This document shows positions 1 through 8,460 of a DNA stretch of 25,049 nt, piece by piece. How positions within the stretch are numbered: the stretch's first letter is position 1; each line of letters starts with the position of its first letter. The notes below the pieces were generated by a model, which ran no database searches, was not told where the DNA came from, and worked only from the letters and a program-made list of their open reading frames with translations. Source of the DNA: a virus. The stretch covers positions 1 to 25,049 of the IMG/VR virus record IMGVR_UViG_3300032316_000203; one strand, given 5' to 3'. The position numbers and the translations under genes are program-made.

Positions 1-2028
1 AGGAACTAATGCTTCAACTAATGGCAATACTGCTTTTATTAGAGCATTCTTAATCTTACTCAATGCTACATCAAATCTTTCAGCTTGTTGAGCTTTTGAT
101 ATTTCAGATTTTAATTGACCTGCACTCATTTTTTCTACACCATCCAAAGTTTTTAAATGGTCTAAAGCATACTTCTGTTCTTCTTCTGTAAGTCCTGAGA
201 GCTTTTCTCTAATGTATAAACTCTTTTGCAGCTCCCCAACTTCCATACCAAAAGCTTTTGCTAATAGCATTCTTTGTGGAACAGATGCACTTTGAAACTC
301 AGCGTAAGTACCTGCTTGTTTTGATATCTCTTGCATCATCTTCACAGTCTCTCCCTGTAAAGCATAATTTCTTGCAGCACTGACATCAATAAGCTTACCC
401 ATAGCAACAGATGCTTCCATCTGTGCAGTCAAACTACCTTGAACATCAAATAAATGATCTTGTATCTTAGCTGCTTGTGATAGACTAAATCCTAACTTTC
501 TAACCTCTATTGCTGCTTTGGCTGCTTCAATGGGCATTCCTGCAAAGTTTGTTGCGAGAAACTCGGAGTTTTCAATCAAGTCTTTTGTAATCACTCCGGG
601 AGCTAACTTATTAGCCTTCGCCAAATTACCCACTGCTACTTGCATATTTCCTGCCATACTTTCGTCAGCACCTAACTCCATAAAAGTACCCTGCAATTGA
701 GCAGCAGTCTCAGCAGTATATCCAAATACCTTTGCAGCATCTGATATCTGTACTAATGTCGTATCCGTTAATTGTGCAAATCTTGAGTAATTATTTACCC
801 ACCCCTTTTGTACATTAACAATATCTTCTAAAGTTGATAATTGATTATGAAATGAAGTTTGTGCAGATAAAGCATTCTTATATAAATCATAAGCTTGAAC
901 AGATGCTAATCCTGTCTCAGCTTGTATACCTTTAGTAATTTCATTTATAGAACTTAGTAAGGAATGTACTCCTTTGAATGCAAATACCATTGCACCTATG
1001 ATAGGGCCCATCATACCAATATGACCTCTCATAACCTTCATACCCGCTGCTAATGCTTTTATAGGGTCTCTCGTCTCCATAAAAACATCTCTAATAGCTG
1101 TACCTGCTTCAATTGATATATCCTTAGCTTGTAGAAAAGCTTTTGATAAACCTTTTCCAAAAAATGGAATCATATTAGCTATAGCAGCATATTTCGTATA
1201 TGACGTATCTACCTTTTTAACATAATCTTCAAAAGCATCATTTATTTCCTCTCTAACTCCAAGTTCTGACTTTAACGTATTTAATGATTTTTTGTTATTC
1301 TGTAATTCATCATACGCCATATCCGATAACTTTGACTTCGTAGATTTTATATCCTCAAGTATTGAAGCTCTCTCAGAATCATCGTCTTTACTTGTTTCCG
1401 ATAATTTAGTATTTAAACCATCTAATTCAGATTTTAAACTATTTACAGTATCACTAAATTGAACTCCTTTATCTATCAACTGTTGAAACATATCAGAATC
1501 TACAAGAATACCTCTATTCTCACTGATATCCATCAATGTCTTTGCATAATCTATTAGCCTTATTTTATCCCTCAACAGAGATATACTCGCATTCAATGAC
1601 ATATTATTCTTAGATATAAGTCCTATATTCTCATGATCTAAGTTATTTAACTTTTCTTTTACCGAAGATGATTTGTTTAATTCTGATAATTGTTTTCCTA
1701 TTAACTTATTTAATTCTTCGTATATTGAAGCACTGACTTGTAACTCTTTATTAGAATCTTCTAATATTTCTAATATTTCTTCTACAACATTTTTATAATC
1801 TTCATTGGATACATCTATATTCTTTAACTCTTTAGATAACTCTTTGTAGTTTTTAAGTATTTCCTTAATATCCTTTAACTGCTTTGATGTTAAATTATTA
1901 TTTTCTTTAAAGAAATCTTTTAACTTGGTTTGTAAATTTTGTATATCTAATGCACCATCAGCTGCTTCTTGTCGAGCTGCTTTTCCTAAATCTTCTAATT
2001 CTTTCTTAGGGTCTTTCCTATTTGCCAT
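1..2028 (-). CDS. Tape-measure-like tail protein, N-terminal 676 residues (partial at left edge)
   Basis: The minus-strand frame is open without a stop from the ATG at 2028 to the window edge, giving 676 codons and no end. Residues 1 to about 240 are Lys/Glu/Leu/Asn-rich and look like a long coiled coil. A hydrophobic stretch follows near residues 337-352 (GMMGPIIGAMVFAFKG), then an Ala/Gln/Met-rich helical region (motifs such as FMELGADESMAGNMQ and FGMEVGELQKSLY). This composition is typical of phage tape measure proteins, which fill the tail tube and set its length. Its place downstream of the sheath, tube and gp26-like chaperone genes is the usual one. The start overlaps the stop of the 71-aa gene by one base (TAATG), suggesting coupled translation. 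It could instead be another large internal tail or baseplate protein; the family is inferred from composition and context, not from a signature motif. Confidence 0.72.
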   Translation of the reverse strand, partial: MANRKDPKKELEDLGKAARQEAADGALDIQNLQTKLKDFFKENNNLTSKQLKDIKEILKNYKELSKELKNIDVSNEDYKNVVEEILEILEDSNKELQVSASIYEELNKLIGKQLSELNKSSSVKEKLNNLDHENIGLISKNNMSLNASISLLRDKIRLIDYAKTLMDISENRGILVDSDMFQQLIDKGVQFSDTVNSLKSELDGLNTKLSETSKDDDSERASILEDIKSTKSKLSDMAYDELQNNKKSLNTLKSELGVREEINDAFEDYVKKVDTSYTKYAAIANMIPFFGKGLSKAFLQAKDISIEAGTAIRDVFMETRDPIKALAAGMKVMRGHIGMMGPIIGAMVFAFKGVHSLLSSINEITKGIQAETGLASVQAYDLYKNALSAQTSFHNQLSTLEDIVNVQKGWVNNYSRFAQLTDTTLVQISDAAKVFGYTAETAAQLQGTFMELGADESMAGNMQVAVGNLAKANKLAPGVITKDLIENSEFLATNFAGMPIEAAKAAIEVRKLGFSLSQAAKIQDHLFDVQGSLTAQMEASVAMGKLIDVSAARNYALQGETVKMMQEISKQAGTYAEFQSASVPQRMLLAKAFGMEVGELQKSLYIREKLSGLTEEEQKYALDHLKTLDGVEKMSAGQLKSEISKAQQAERFDVALSKIKNALIKAVLPLVEALVP

Positions 2029-2243
2029 TATTTAATATTAGGATGTTTCTTCTTTAGTCTCCGTATTTCATCTTTATAACGTTGTTCATTGAATTTAATA
2101 TCATGTATTAATTCTTGAATTTCGGGATCTCTACTTGCTGTATACATCCTTTCCAACATCTTTACTTGCTTACCAAATGAAAACAATGCTAAGATACCTG
2201 CTAAAAAACCCTCTTGCAAAATTTTTGAAGTTTGCTTAGTCAT
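2028..2243 (-). CDS. Small phage protein upstream of the tape measure gene
   Basis: This 71-aa protein has a hydrophobic segment near residues 11-24 (EGFLAGILALFSFG) followed by a charged helical tail ending in Lys-rich sequence. I do not recognise the family. It lies between the gp26-like/frameshift cassette and the tape measure gene and shares one base with the latter (TAATG). Small proteins between the tail chaperone and tape measure genes are common in phage tail operons, so a tail-assembly role is possible but unproven. A single membrane-associated helix is also possible. No Shine-Dalgarno sequence precedes the start. A TATTTATA leader element lies 13 bases upstream. Confidence 0.6.
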   Translation of the reverse strand: MTKQTSKILQEGFLAGILALFSFGKQVKMLERMYTASRDPEIQELIHDIKFNEQRYKDEIRRLKKKHPNIK

Positions 2244-2256
2244 ACAAATACTTTAC

Positions 2257-2264
2257 TATAAATA
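2257..2264 (-). promoter_or_regulatory. TATTTATA leader motif before the 71-aa gene
   Basis: Coding strand TATTTATAG, 13 bases before the start. It belongs to a recurring set of leader motifs and is a candidate late promoter. Confidence 0.3.
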
Positions 2265-2306
2265 TAATATACCTAACATATTTAGTAATAAATACTATAT
2301 AAAATA

Positions 2307-2489
2307 TTAACGTCTTCTATTTTGTTTAGGATTCTCTTGTTTTATATATGCATTTATCTCTTGTATATATATTTGTCTTACATATACAGGAAGATTATAC
2401 ACTTCTGTAAAAGATAGTGAACCTTTACTATTATAGCTTAAATTAAGTATTTGCTTGTATAAATCTAACTTATACTTTAACGTCAGGCC
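2307..2489 (-). CDS. Frameshift-dependent C-terminal extension of the gp26-like tail protein
   Basis: Just past the gp26-like gene, a second minus-strand frame is open from 2549 to a TAA at 2307-2309 and has no ATG, GTG or TTG near its beginning (the first GTG is deep inside). From the T7 run onward it encodes 60 residues, including LDLYKQILNLSYNSKGSLSF, then TEVYNLPVYVRQIYIQEI, and an Arg-rich end. The amphipathic, protein-like content shows it is not a random frame. It overlaps the end of the gp26-like gene in the +1 frame relative to it, so a +1 (or -2) slip on the T7 run would give a fusion of about 336 residues. This parallels the lambda gpG/gpGT chaperones, which also sit just upstream of the tape measure gene. 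The sequence shows the open frame without a start; the shift itself is inferred. A homopolymer error in the assembly is the main alternative. Confidence 0.6.
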   Translation of the reverse strand, partial: GLTLKYKLDLYKQILNLSYNSKGSLSFTEVYNLPVYVRQIYIQEINAYIKQENPKQNRRR

Positions 2490-3318
2490 AAAAAAACTGT
2501 ACCCCGATGGGAGCGTTAGTGCGAAAGGTTTCCCCTGTTTGTCGATCTGTCACCTCCACTGACAGATTTATTCCCGGTTGAACTTCCTCGATATACTTCC
2601 TCAAAGATCTTGCATCTGAAGCTAACATTTGCGTATCTACAAAATCTCTTATGTACTTAACATCATAATTACCATCTACTGAAACTATATAATATTTTAA
2701 TTGAGTAGATGATATCTTGGATAAACCGTTGAATATCTTTTTATTTTTTTCAATTTCTTCTTGCAACTTTTTTTGATCAAGTTGCCTTAGCATTCTAAAT
2801 GTAATCTTATTCTTAGTCGATGGTAGTTCAAAGTTAAGTTCATTAACTCCTAAACTATCAACATACTGCTCATCTAAAAATTTAAGTTCTATTTCTGATA
2901 AATCAATAGTTTCTCTCTGCTTTTTTCCTGAAGGTGTGTCAATGCTAACTTCGTACTCACTGCCGTATCCAAAAATACGAGAAGCTACTGTTATAGCATC
3001 AATATCCCCAACTAACAAATCATCTAACTTTATACCTTCAGTAACTATTAAAGATTCTAAAAACTTATCAATAACAATTCCTTTTTTAATATATGATTCT
3101 GTAGTAAGAATATCTTCCTCTTTAGCAGTCATATATTTTATCTCAATAGTACCTTTATGAAGAGGACTATCTTTTGGGTAAAGTAGTCCTCTTGAAGGTA
3201 AGTCTATAATTTCTGTAGGAATTCTATATCCTACAGCTTCTTTCTGAGTTTGTGTTACAATAGAACTTTCTTCCTCTGAAATAACATCTTTTTTTGGATA
3301 GCTCGTATCTAAATTCAT
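2470..3318 (-). CDS. T4 gp26-like baseplate hub/tail assembly protein
   Basis: The 282-residue protein carries the signature of the T4 gp26 baseplate family: LPSRGLLYP at residues 40-48, then GTIEIKYMTAKEEDIL at about 56-71, and an aromatic-Pro ending (FFWPD). In T4, gp26 takes part in assembling the baseplate hub. In many T4-like marine phages a homologue lies directly after the tail tube gene, as here. Position before the tape measure gene suggests it acts as a tail-assembly chaperone. The start at 3318 is the first ATG and follows an A-rich leader without Shine-Dalgarno. The last eight codons overlap a second open frame (see the frameshift entries), so both a short and an extended product may be made. 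Confidence 0.8.
   Translation of the reverse strand: MNLDTSYPKKDVISEEESSIVTQTQKEAVGYRIPTEIIDLPSRGLLYPKDSPLHKGTIEIKYMTAKEEDILTTESYIKKGIVIDKFLESLIVTEGIKLDDLLVGDIDAITVASRIFGYGSEYEVSIDTPSGKKQRETIDLSEIELKFLDEQYVDSLGVNELNFELPSTKNKITFRMLRQLDQKKLQEEIEKNKKIFNGLSKISSTQLKYYIVSVDGNYDVKYIRDFVDTQMLASDARSLRKYIEEVQPGINLSVEVTDRQTGETFRTNAPIGVQFFWPDVKV
2490..2496 (-). promoter_or_regulatory. Putative slippery site (T7 run) for ribosomal frameshifting
   Basis: On the coding strand the gp26-like frame reads CAG TTT TTT TGG at its next-to-last few codons (Phe-Phe-Trp-Pro). Skipping one T gives TTT TTT GGC and enters the 60-codon frame ending at 2307. The run lies 18 bases before the in-frame stop, which is where tail-chaperone frameshift sites are expected. 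I did not identify a convincing downstream pseudoknot. Confidence 0.5.
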
Positions 3319-3343
3319 ATTTAAAACTTTTTTTTAATAACTT

Positions 3344-3351
3344 AATAAATA
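3344..3351 (-). promoter_or_regulatory. TATTTATT leader motif before the gp26-like gene
   Basis: A one-base variant of the leader motif on the coding strand (ATATTTATTAAG), 26 bases before the start. Confidence 0.3.
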
Positions 3352-3364
3352 TTATAATTGTTCA

Positions 3365-3892
3365 TTAGGATGGGAAGTATTCTGCCCAATCATAAGAAAT
3401 TGTTGCTTCAATAGCTACTAAATCATCTGAAGATACATCTAAACTACCCCAATTGATATTGGCAAAGAAAGCACCGTTCAATTCCCAATATGCTCCTGTA
3501 AGTCCGTTAATATCACCTTGAGGTGGTACATAATACAATGTTATCTTCTTCTTATAAGTAGACATATATTCATCAGTATCTACACTTGAATTGTGATGAT
3601 CATCTCTTAACCAATTATGAGCCACAGCTGCACCACTTTTTCGTGCTGTTAATGACTCATAAGGGTCATAGAATGTTACTGAAATATCCTGCCATCTTGA
3701 TTTTCCCTTTATCTTGAATTCAGAGTTGATGGTATCAACTACTACAGGATTATTCTCAATAGATGGAATATCAGTAGTCTTGATAAGATATGATTGCTCT
3801 CCCGCTTCATAATAGGATTGTATGCTCATTATGAAGCGATTCTGCTGCTTCATATCAACAAACTGAAAATTATTACGATATTGTGCTGACAT
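3365..3892 (-). CDS. gp19: Tail tube protein (T4 gp19-like)
   Basis: At 175 residues it matches the length of T4-type tail tube subunits (T4 gp19 has 163). It shows the family's pattern: an N-terminal NRFIMSIQSY strand, KGKSRWQDISVTFYDP in the middle, a YWELNGAFFANINWG strand and a final ISYDWAEYF. Hexamers of this protein stack to form the inner tube of the contractile tail, through which DNA passes. It follows the sheath gene by 40 bases, the canonical gp18-gp19 order. The leader is A/T-rich with a TATTTATA motif 15 bases before the ATG, and no Shine-Dalgarno is visible. Confidence 0.9.
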   Translation of the reverse strand: MSAQYRNNFQFVDMKQQNRFIMSIQSYYEAGEQSYLIKTTDIPSIENNPVVVDTINSEFKIKGKSRWQDISVTFYDPYESLTARKSGAAVAHNWLRDDHHNSSVDTDEYMSTYKKKITLYYVPPQGDINGLTGAYWELNGAFFANINWGSLDVSSDDLVAIEATISYDWAEYFPS

Positions 3893-3907
3893 AGTTGTTT
3901 TGTTTTA

Positions 3908-3915
3908 TATAAATA
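3908..3915 (-). promoter_or_regulatory. TATTTATA leader motif before the tail tube gene
   Basis: The coding strand reads ATATTTATATAAAAC, 15 bases before the start. Tube protein is needed in many copies, which fits a dedicated promoter. Confidence 0.35.
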
Positions 3916-3932
3916 TAGTATTTATTTTTTTT

Positions 3933-5825
3933 TTAATTATTTCCCGATCCTTCAGGAGTATCACTTGGGAATACTGCACCTGTAGGTAACACAAAGAAAT
4001 CAATTATTACAAATTCCGCAGTTCTCGTTGGTTTCAAATAAATAGCACCTCGTAGTTCATTTCTATCAATTACTTCAGCAGTATTGTTAGATTCATCCAT
4101 CACTACCCTAAAATCATAGAGTCCTTGTTTCTGTCTAATATCTGTGAAATAAGGTGTTACGATATCAACAAATCTTTTTCTCGTTTGAACAGTATTTTGT
4201 TCGAATACTAAATATCTTGAAGTAGATGCTACAAATTTCTTAGCTGCAATTAATAAACGTCTAACGTTTATTCTATCTAATGCAGAACGTTTCTTCTGTA
4301 GTGTTTTCTGACCCCAAACAACAACTCCATCTCTTGGATAAGTAGCTATTGGGTTTATATTACTTGCATATAAATCATCTCTCATTGAGGTAGATAATTT
4401 AGTCTCCACTTGTACTGCAATATCAATTCCACCTCTATTCAAACCCGCAGGAGCAAACCATGGGAAACTAACATAATCATTAAATGATAGTACACCTGCT
4501 ACTAAACATGATGGTGGAAGCCATACGTTTCTGTTCAAATCAGGATCCGCTACTTGAACCCATGGGTAGTACATAGCTGCATAGTTGGAGTTTCTTGACT
4601 CACCTGCTAATTGAGCTTGACCTATCGAATCTCCGTATTTAGTTGGATCTGCTACTAAGAAAACGTCACCTCTATCTTCGCACATTGCGATAGCGTGAGT
4701 TAGGATATCACTATGTTTACCACCTGCTTCTTGTAGAATTCCCGGCATGAACAACATATTTACATCATACTCATCAGCATTAGATAAAATATCCAATGCA
4801 TCATAATAAGCAGTAGAACCGCTAATACCTGCTGCACCCTGAGATAAGTTAAATCCTTGAGTGTTACTTGCTACAATTTTATCATAAAAAGCTCTTGGAT
4901 GTTGAACATATCCATCGCTACCGAAAGCAAAAGTTCCTGACACAGCAGCAGGTAATGATGCAGATAATGCTCCACTTCTAATACCACCTGCTTCGTTCAA
5001 ATAATTTAAAGTTGTTTTAAGAACTTGTACTCGTATGTATCTTGAACGATTTGGATAAGAACCTGATAATTGTAGGTAAGGTCTTCCTGTACCTGTATCC
5101 CTAAGTGTATATACTTGATCTCCTACAATTCTTGGTAAGTACCCTGAATCATTAGGATCTAATGACACATTATTAAATTGCTCAATAACAACTTTTCTAC
5201 CCGTTCTATCGTCACCTCTTCTTAAAACAAGATTAAATGTACCTCTCTTCAAGTTTACATTATTTACTTCCCAACGGAAATTATATCGAGTTCCTAAAGT
5301 TGAAGAAAGTAATCCTAAAGTTTGAGTAGTTGATGGGTCTTCTATACCATTATTAGAAGCTATAGTAGTACCACTATTACCATATAAACCTTCTGACATC
5401 AAATGTATCTTAAATGAAGCAGATGCCTCATTAAAGAATGATGCAGTTAGATCGGTTTTAGTTTTACCTCTATTTCTAAATGATTTAAAAGAACCTGAAC
5501 TTACAACATTAGTTCTTGCTATAGTTGCATTACTGTTTATAATTCTTACAACGGTTAAATTATCTCCGTATCTTAGATATTCTTGAGCAGTATAGTTTGT
5601 TAAGAACTTATATTCTTGAGCATAAGCTCCTGAACCACTGATAAAGCTATTACCAAAAGCTCTAAGGTATTCTGAATAATTTGATATTGTAGTAGGTCTA
5701 AATGCAGGGCCGTATAATGTAGGGCCAATCACTGCTGCTCCGATTGATTGTATTTCTTGAGGAAGGAAACTTAGGTCTTTCTCTCTCGTGAATACACCCG
5801 GACTTACAAATCTTTCGTTAGCCAT
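3933..5825 (-). CDS. gp18: Contractile tail sheath protein (T4 gp18-like)
   Basis: This 630-residue protein begins with the typical sheath N-terminus (VSPGVFTREKDLSFLP). Its C-terminal half has the hallmark segments: FPWFAPAGLNRGGI, YPRDGVVVWGQKTL, LDRINVRRLLIAAKKF and, at the very end, ELRGAIYLKPTRTAEFVIIDF. The sheath polymerises around the tail tube and contracts to drive the tube through the host envelope. Length is close to T4 gp18 (659). The middle Ser/Gly/Thr-rich part (about residues 100-330) is the variable, surface-exposed region in this family. It is followed by the tube gene; upstream is the gp15-like gene. A TATTTATA motif 35 bases before the start may be its promoter element. 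Confidence 0.95.
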   Translation of the reverse strand: MANERFVSPGVFTREKDLSFLPQEIQSIGAAVIGPTLYGPAFRPTTISNYSEYLRAFGNSFISGSGAYAQEYKFLTNYTAQEYLRYGDNLTVVRIINSNATIARTNVVSSGSFKSFRNRGKTKTDLTASFFNEASASFKIHLMSEGLYGNSGTTIASNNGIEDPSTTQTLGLLSSTLGTRYNFRWEVNNVNLKRGTFNLVLRRGDDRTGRKVVIEQFNNVSLDPNDSGYLPRIVGDQVYTLRDTGTGRPYLQLSGSYPNRSRYIRVQVLKTTLNYLNEAGGIRSGALSASLPAAVSGTFAFGSDGYVQHPRAFYDKIVASNTQGFNLSQGAAGISGSTAYYDALDILSNADEYDVNMLFMPGILQEAGGKHSDILTHAIAMCEDRGDVFLVADPTKYGDSIGQAQLAGESRNSNYAAMYYPWVQVADPDLNRNVWLPPSCLVAGVLSFNDYVSFPWFAPAGLNRGGIDIAVQVETKLSTSMRDDLYASNINPIATYPRDGVVVWGQKTLQKKRSALDRINVRRLLIAAKKFVASTSRYLVFEQNTVQTRKRFVDIVTPYFTDIRQKQGLYDFRVVMDESNNTAEVIDRNELRGAIYLKPTRTAEFVIIDFFVLPTGAVFPSDTPEGSGNN

Positions 5826-5860
5826 TTCTTTTTTATTGAATTTAATAATTATTTTCTATC

Positions 5861-5868
5861 TATAAATA
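5861..5868 (-). promoter_or_regulatory. TATTTATA leader motif before the sheath gene
   Basis: The coding strand reads ACTATTTATAGATAG, 35 bases before the start in a 68-base gap. Sheath is also a high-copy protein. Confidence 0.38.
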
Positions 5869-5893
5869 GTATATAAATTTTCCAAAATTATCT

Positions 5894-6703
5894 CTATTCT
5901 TGTTCATTTGGAAATCTATCAACAGCATTTATATCAAATGAAGATTGCTCAGTTCTGAACACAACTCTCTTAGTAGTGTATGCCTTTTGTATCGTTGATT
6001 TTCTAAGTTCAAATTCAGATTGAAGTCTTGCATCTACTGTCAATGTAGTTGTTGCTTTAACTAACCTTTCTGCTGTTGTTGGGTTTATAGTATCAAAATT
6101 AATATCTCCTACCCTTGTTTTAAATTTAAAGGAATCTCCCCAACTAAAATTACTTGTTGGAATAATATCCTGTACAATTGAATTCATCTGTTCTATATAA
6201 TAACTAAACAAAATTAATTCATATTCTACTATATAAAATTCAGGTAATACAGATATAAAATATTCATCAGAAAATTTTGAATTAGATAATGTACTATGCT
6301 GATCTCTTATGTTTTCAAAATTTCTATCTTTAGGAGTTATAGATATTGTAGCTGATCCGTAGTTCACATCCAACTTCTTGAATCTCTCATCCTCAGCCAT
6401 AGATATTCTTCGTATAGTACCGTAAGGAGCCAATATCTTTCCTTGCTTATCTCTCATAAATCCTCTTGCCTGAATTTGATTCCAAATCTCAGCAGATGCG
6501 TATACTATAGGAACATCTACCATAGTATCATTCTGTTCTACCTGAGCATTGATAGTATTTTTGAGATAATGCATTATAGCATAATCAACATCATATAAGG
6601 TGATAGCGGGAGTCCTAAAGGAGTCATTATCTCTCCTTGTCTCATATGCTCTATTAAATGGTGGATCTACTCCTGTTAATGATATGTTAGGATTTTCTGC
6701 CAT
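5894..6703 (-). CDS. gp15: Tail sheath stabiliser/completion protein (T4 gp15-like)
   Basis: The protein has 269 residues; T4 gp15 has 272. Two stretches line up with T4 gp15: VDVPIVYASAEIW (about 62-74), the counterpart of the RVPITYAS segment, and VEYELILFSYYIEQMNSIVQ (about 159-178), the counterpart of the YELSIFTRYEDDMFQIVEQ helix. In T4, gp15 hexamers cap the tail and join it to the neck. The gene order gp13, gp14, gp15, gp18, gp19 of T4 is preserved here apart from one inserted gene. Its ATG overlaps the stop of the gp14-like gene by one base (TAATG), so the two are probably translationally coupled. Confidence 0.8.
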   Translation of the reverse strand: MAENPNISLTGVDPPFNRAYETRRDNDSFRTPAITLYDVDYAIMHYLKNTINAQVEQNDTMVDVPIVYASAEIWNQIQARGFMRDKQGKILAPYGTIRRISMAEDERFKKLDVNYGSATISITPKDRNFENIRDQHSTLSNSKFSDEYFISVLPEFYIVEYELILFSYYIEQMNSIVQDIIPTSNFSWGDSFKFKTRVGDINFDTINPTTAERLVKATTTLTVDARLQSEFELRKSTIQKAYTTKRVVFRTEQSSFDINAVDRFPNEQE

Positions 6704-7236
6704 TATATTCTATTTGGTAAATCGTAAATACTATTTCTCGGAGTCATTATATTCTCTATTCCTAATCTATCTGCTGTTGTTTTCATTCCCTTTGCTACAA
6801 CACTTACGTTATATCCAAATCTATCTTGTCCATCTTCTACTGTTGCTAATAAAGTATCAGGATTTCTACCCATCCAAAGTTGATTAGAAGATACTAAATT
6901 TAATTCATAGTATTCAGCATCCCACTTTATTATGTCTCCTTCTTGTATAACTAAGTTTAAATCTTTTAAATCATCTCGCAAAAATGAAAAAGATATCTCT
7001 CTTATGAAAGTTGTATAGTCATCTCCATCAAAGTCTTTACCTTCCCTTGTAATCAATGAATTAATTCTCATAGGATTGAAAAATACTTTCTTTGCTGATT
7101 CTCCATATATATTCGTTTTTATATACTGCGTAGCTATCTTATATACTATGACTTCAGTATTGATTATAGAGTTAATTAATTCTCTATTCAATCTTCTTAT
7201 TAAACTTACATCTCTTGAACCTCCGAATAATGCCAT
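6703..7236 (-). CDS. Neck protein (T4 gp14-like)
   Basis: The 177-residue protein contains a central stretch typical of T4-like neck proteins: EVIVYKIATQYIKTNIYGES near residues 28-47, then FLRDDLKDLNLVIQEGDIIKW and YYELNLVSSNQLWMGRNPDT. In T4, gp13 and gp14 form the head-tail connector neck onto which the tail docks. The assignment rests mainly on this pattern and the position between gp13-like and gp15-like genes. The protein is shorter than T4 gp14 (256). The next gene starts inside its stop codon (TAATG). Another neck or head-completion role is possible. Confidence 0.65.
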   Translation of the reverse strand: MALFGGSRDVSLIRRLNRELINSIINTEVIVYKIATQYIKTNIYGESAKKVFFNPMRINSLITREGKDFDGDDYTTFIREISFSFLRDDLKDLNLVIQEGDIIKWDAEYYELNLVSSNQLWMGRNPDTLLATVEDGQDRFGYNVSVVAKGMKTTADRLGIENIMTPRNSIYDLPNRI

Positions 7237-7245
7237 AATATTATA

Positions 7246-8460
7246 TTATTGTATATCGTCTTTTAAATTATCATAATCTGATTTTTCATACTTATCTAAA
7301 GATTCATAATCTAAACTTTCTAAATAATTATTTAATACATCTTTCCCATTTTTTGGAATAAAAAATCTATTACTATAATAATTGTTATATAAATAATTCA
7401 AATACTTTATATCATAATCATTTGGATTTTTATCTAAATACATAATTACAAATCCATATATTTCTTCACTAATTTTTTCTCTTTCAAAATCTAAATCTTT
7501 TATTTTATCAAATATTATTTTTGGGTATACTTTCTTCACATGCTCTATTTGATGCAAGTATATATAACCATCCTTTAGTGCAAATTTAAAATCAGAATTG
7601 TAGTCATAATATGAAATTTTAGAGTAGTCTATCAATTTTAATAATCTATTTATTTCTGAATTTGATAATCTAATTAGATTAACAGATTGAAAATTATTTT
7701 TATTTATTTTTTTTATAATATCTTTTAAATTTTTAGGATGTCTTGAGTAAATATCTTTTTCATAATAAGGAGTTTGATTAGGTGCATCTACCACATTTTT
7801 CATATCGTAAATTACAGAACCATGAAGCGTACTATCATATACAGGTATTCCATTCACATTAACTCCATTCCAACCATTATTTTCCATAAACATAGTGGAT
7901 ATACTTGCTTTATATTTTAAATTACTTCCCCCTGTCCAATTAGCCGAATAATTTGGCATAACTTCATACCTTACTTTCTTAACAAATTCTTTAGTAAATT
8001 TTAAATTTAATTTTTTACAACTATCAAGTATATCAGTTAAATATTGTTTTTTTAATTTTAAATTTTTACTTTTTGAATTTACTAAATAAAATAAATCATT
8101 AATATTTTTTAATAATTCAAATAAAATTTCTGCATGTTCATTATTTTTAGGTCTATATAAATTATATCTATCTAAATCTATAGCATATGTATTAGGACTC
8201 ACTTGTATAAGAGGTTTTCCGTAATTTTTATCTAAAACATCTCTTATGTCTTGAGAATCTAAATTAAAATTTGTCCGCTCCTGTTTGTATGTAGATAGAT
8301 AAGTTCCTGAACCGAAATGTCCTGTACCTCTCCCATTCATCATAATTAGAGCATCTGTTCCTCCTCCATACTTTTTTAATTTATCTACGTCAAATTCACC
8401 ATATCTATTCACATGTAATGAATAATCAACTTCTTTTAATATATCTAATAATTTTATCAT
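7246..8460 (-). CDS. Putative ADP-ribosyltransferase-like protein inserted in the neck gene cluster
   Basis: This 404-residue protein interrupts the normal gp13-gp14 neighbourhood. Near its N-terminus it has GRGTGHFGSGTYLST (residues about 43-57), which resembles the G-x-G-x-Y core of PARP/toxin-like ADP-ribosyltransferases. At about 197-219 it has GWNGVNVNGIPVYD followed by HGSVIYD, similar to the C-terminal strands of such domains. Residues from about 230 on are Lys/Asn/Tyr/Asp-rich and unrecognised. Base composition is visibly more A/T-rich than its structural neighbours, suggesting an acquired 'moron'. It is nevertheless tightly integrated: its ATG overlaps the gp13-like stop by four bases (ATGA), and the gp14-like gene follows a 9-base gap. 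Phage ADP-ribosyltransferases such as T4 Alt modify host proteins, and some travel in the virion. I infer the fold from short motifs only; an unrelated fold is possible. Confidence 0.42.
   Translation of the reverse strand: MIKLLDILKEVDYSLHVNRYGEFDVDKLKKYGGGTDALIMMNGRGTGHFGSGTYLSTYKQERTNFNLDSQDIRDVLDKNYGKPLIQVSPNTYAIDLDRYNLYRPKNNEHAEILFELLKNINDLFYLVNSKSKNLKLKKQYLTDILDSCKKLNLKFTKEFVKKVRYEVMPNYSANWTGGSNLKYKASISTMFMENNGWNGVNVNGIPVYDSTLHGSVIYDMKNVVDAPNQTPYYEKDIYSRHPKNLKDIIKKINKNNFQSVNLIRLSNSEINRLLKLIDYSKISYYDYNSDFKFALKDGYIYLHQIEHVKKVYPKIIFDKIKDLDFEREKISEEIYGFVIMYLDKNPNDYDIKYLNYLYNNYYSNRFFIPKNGKDVLNNYLESLDYESLDKYEKSDYDNLKDDIQ

Noticed and set aside
2936-3160. Plus-strand open frames in the tail region (for example 2936-3160, 6600-6887, 10156-10413)
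   Set aside because: They are hydrophobic, low-complexity shadows opposite well-supported minus-strand genes or their leaders, with no recognisable family.
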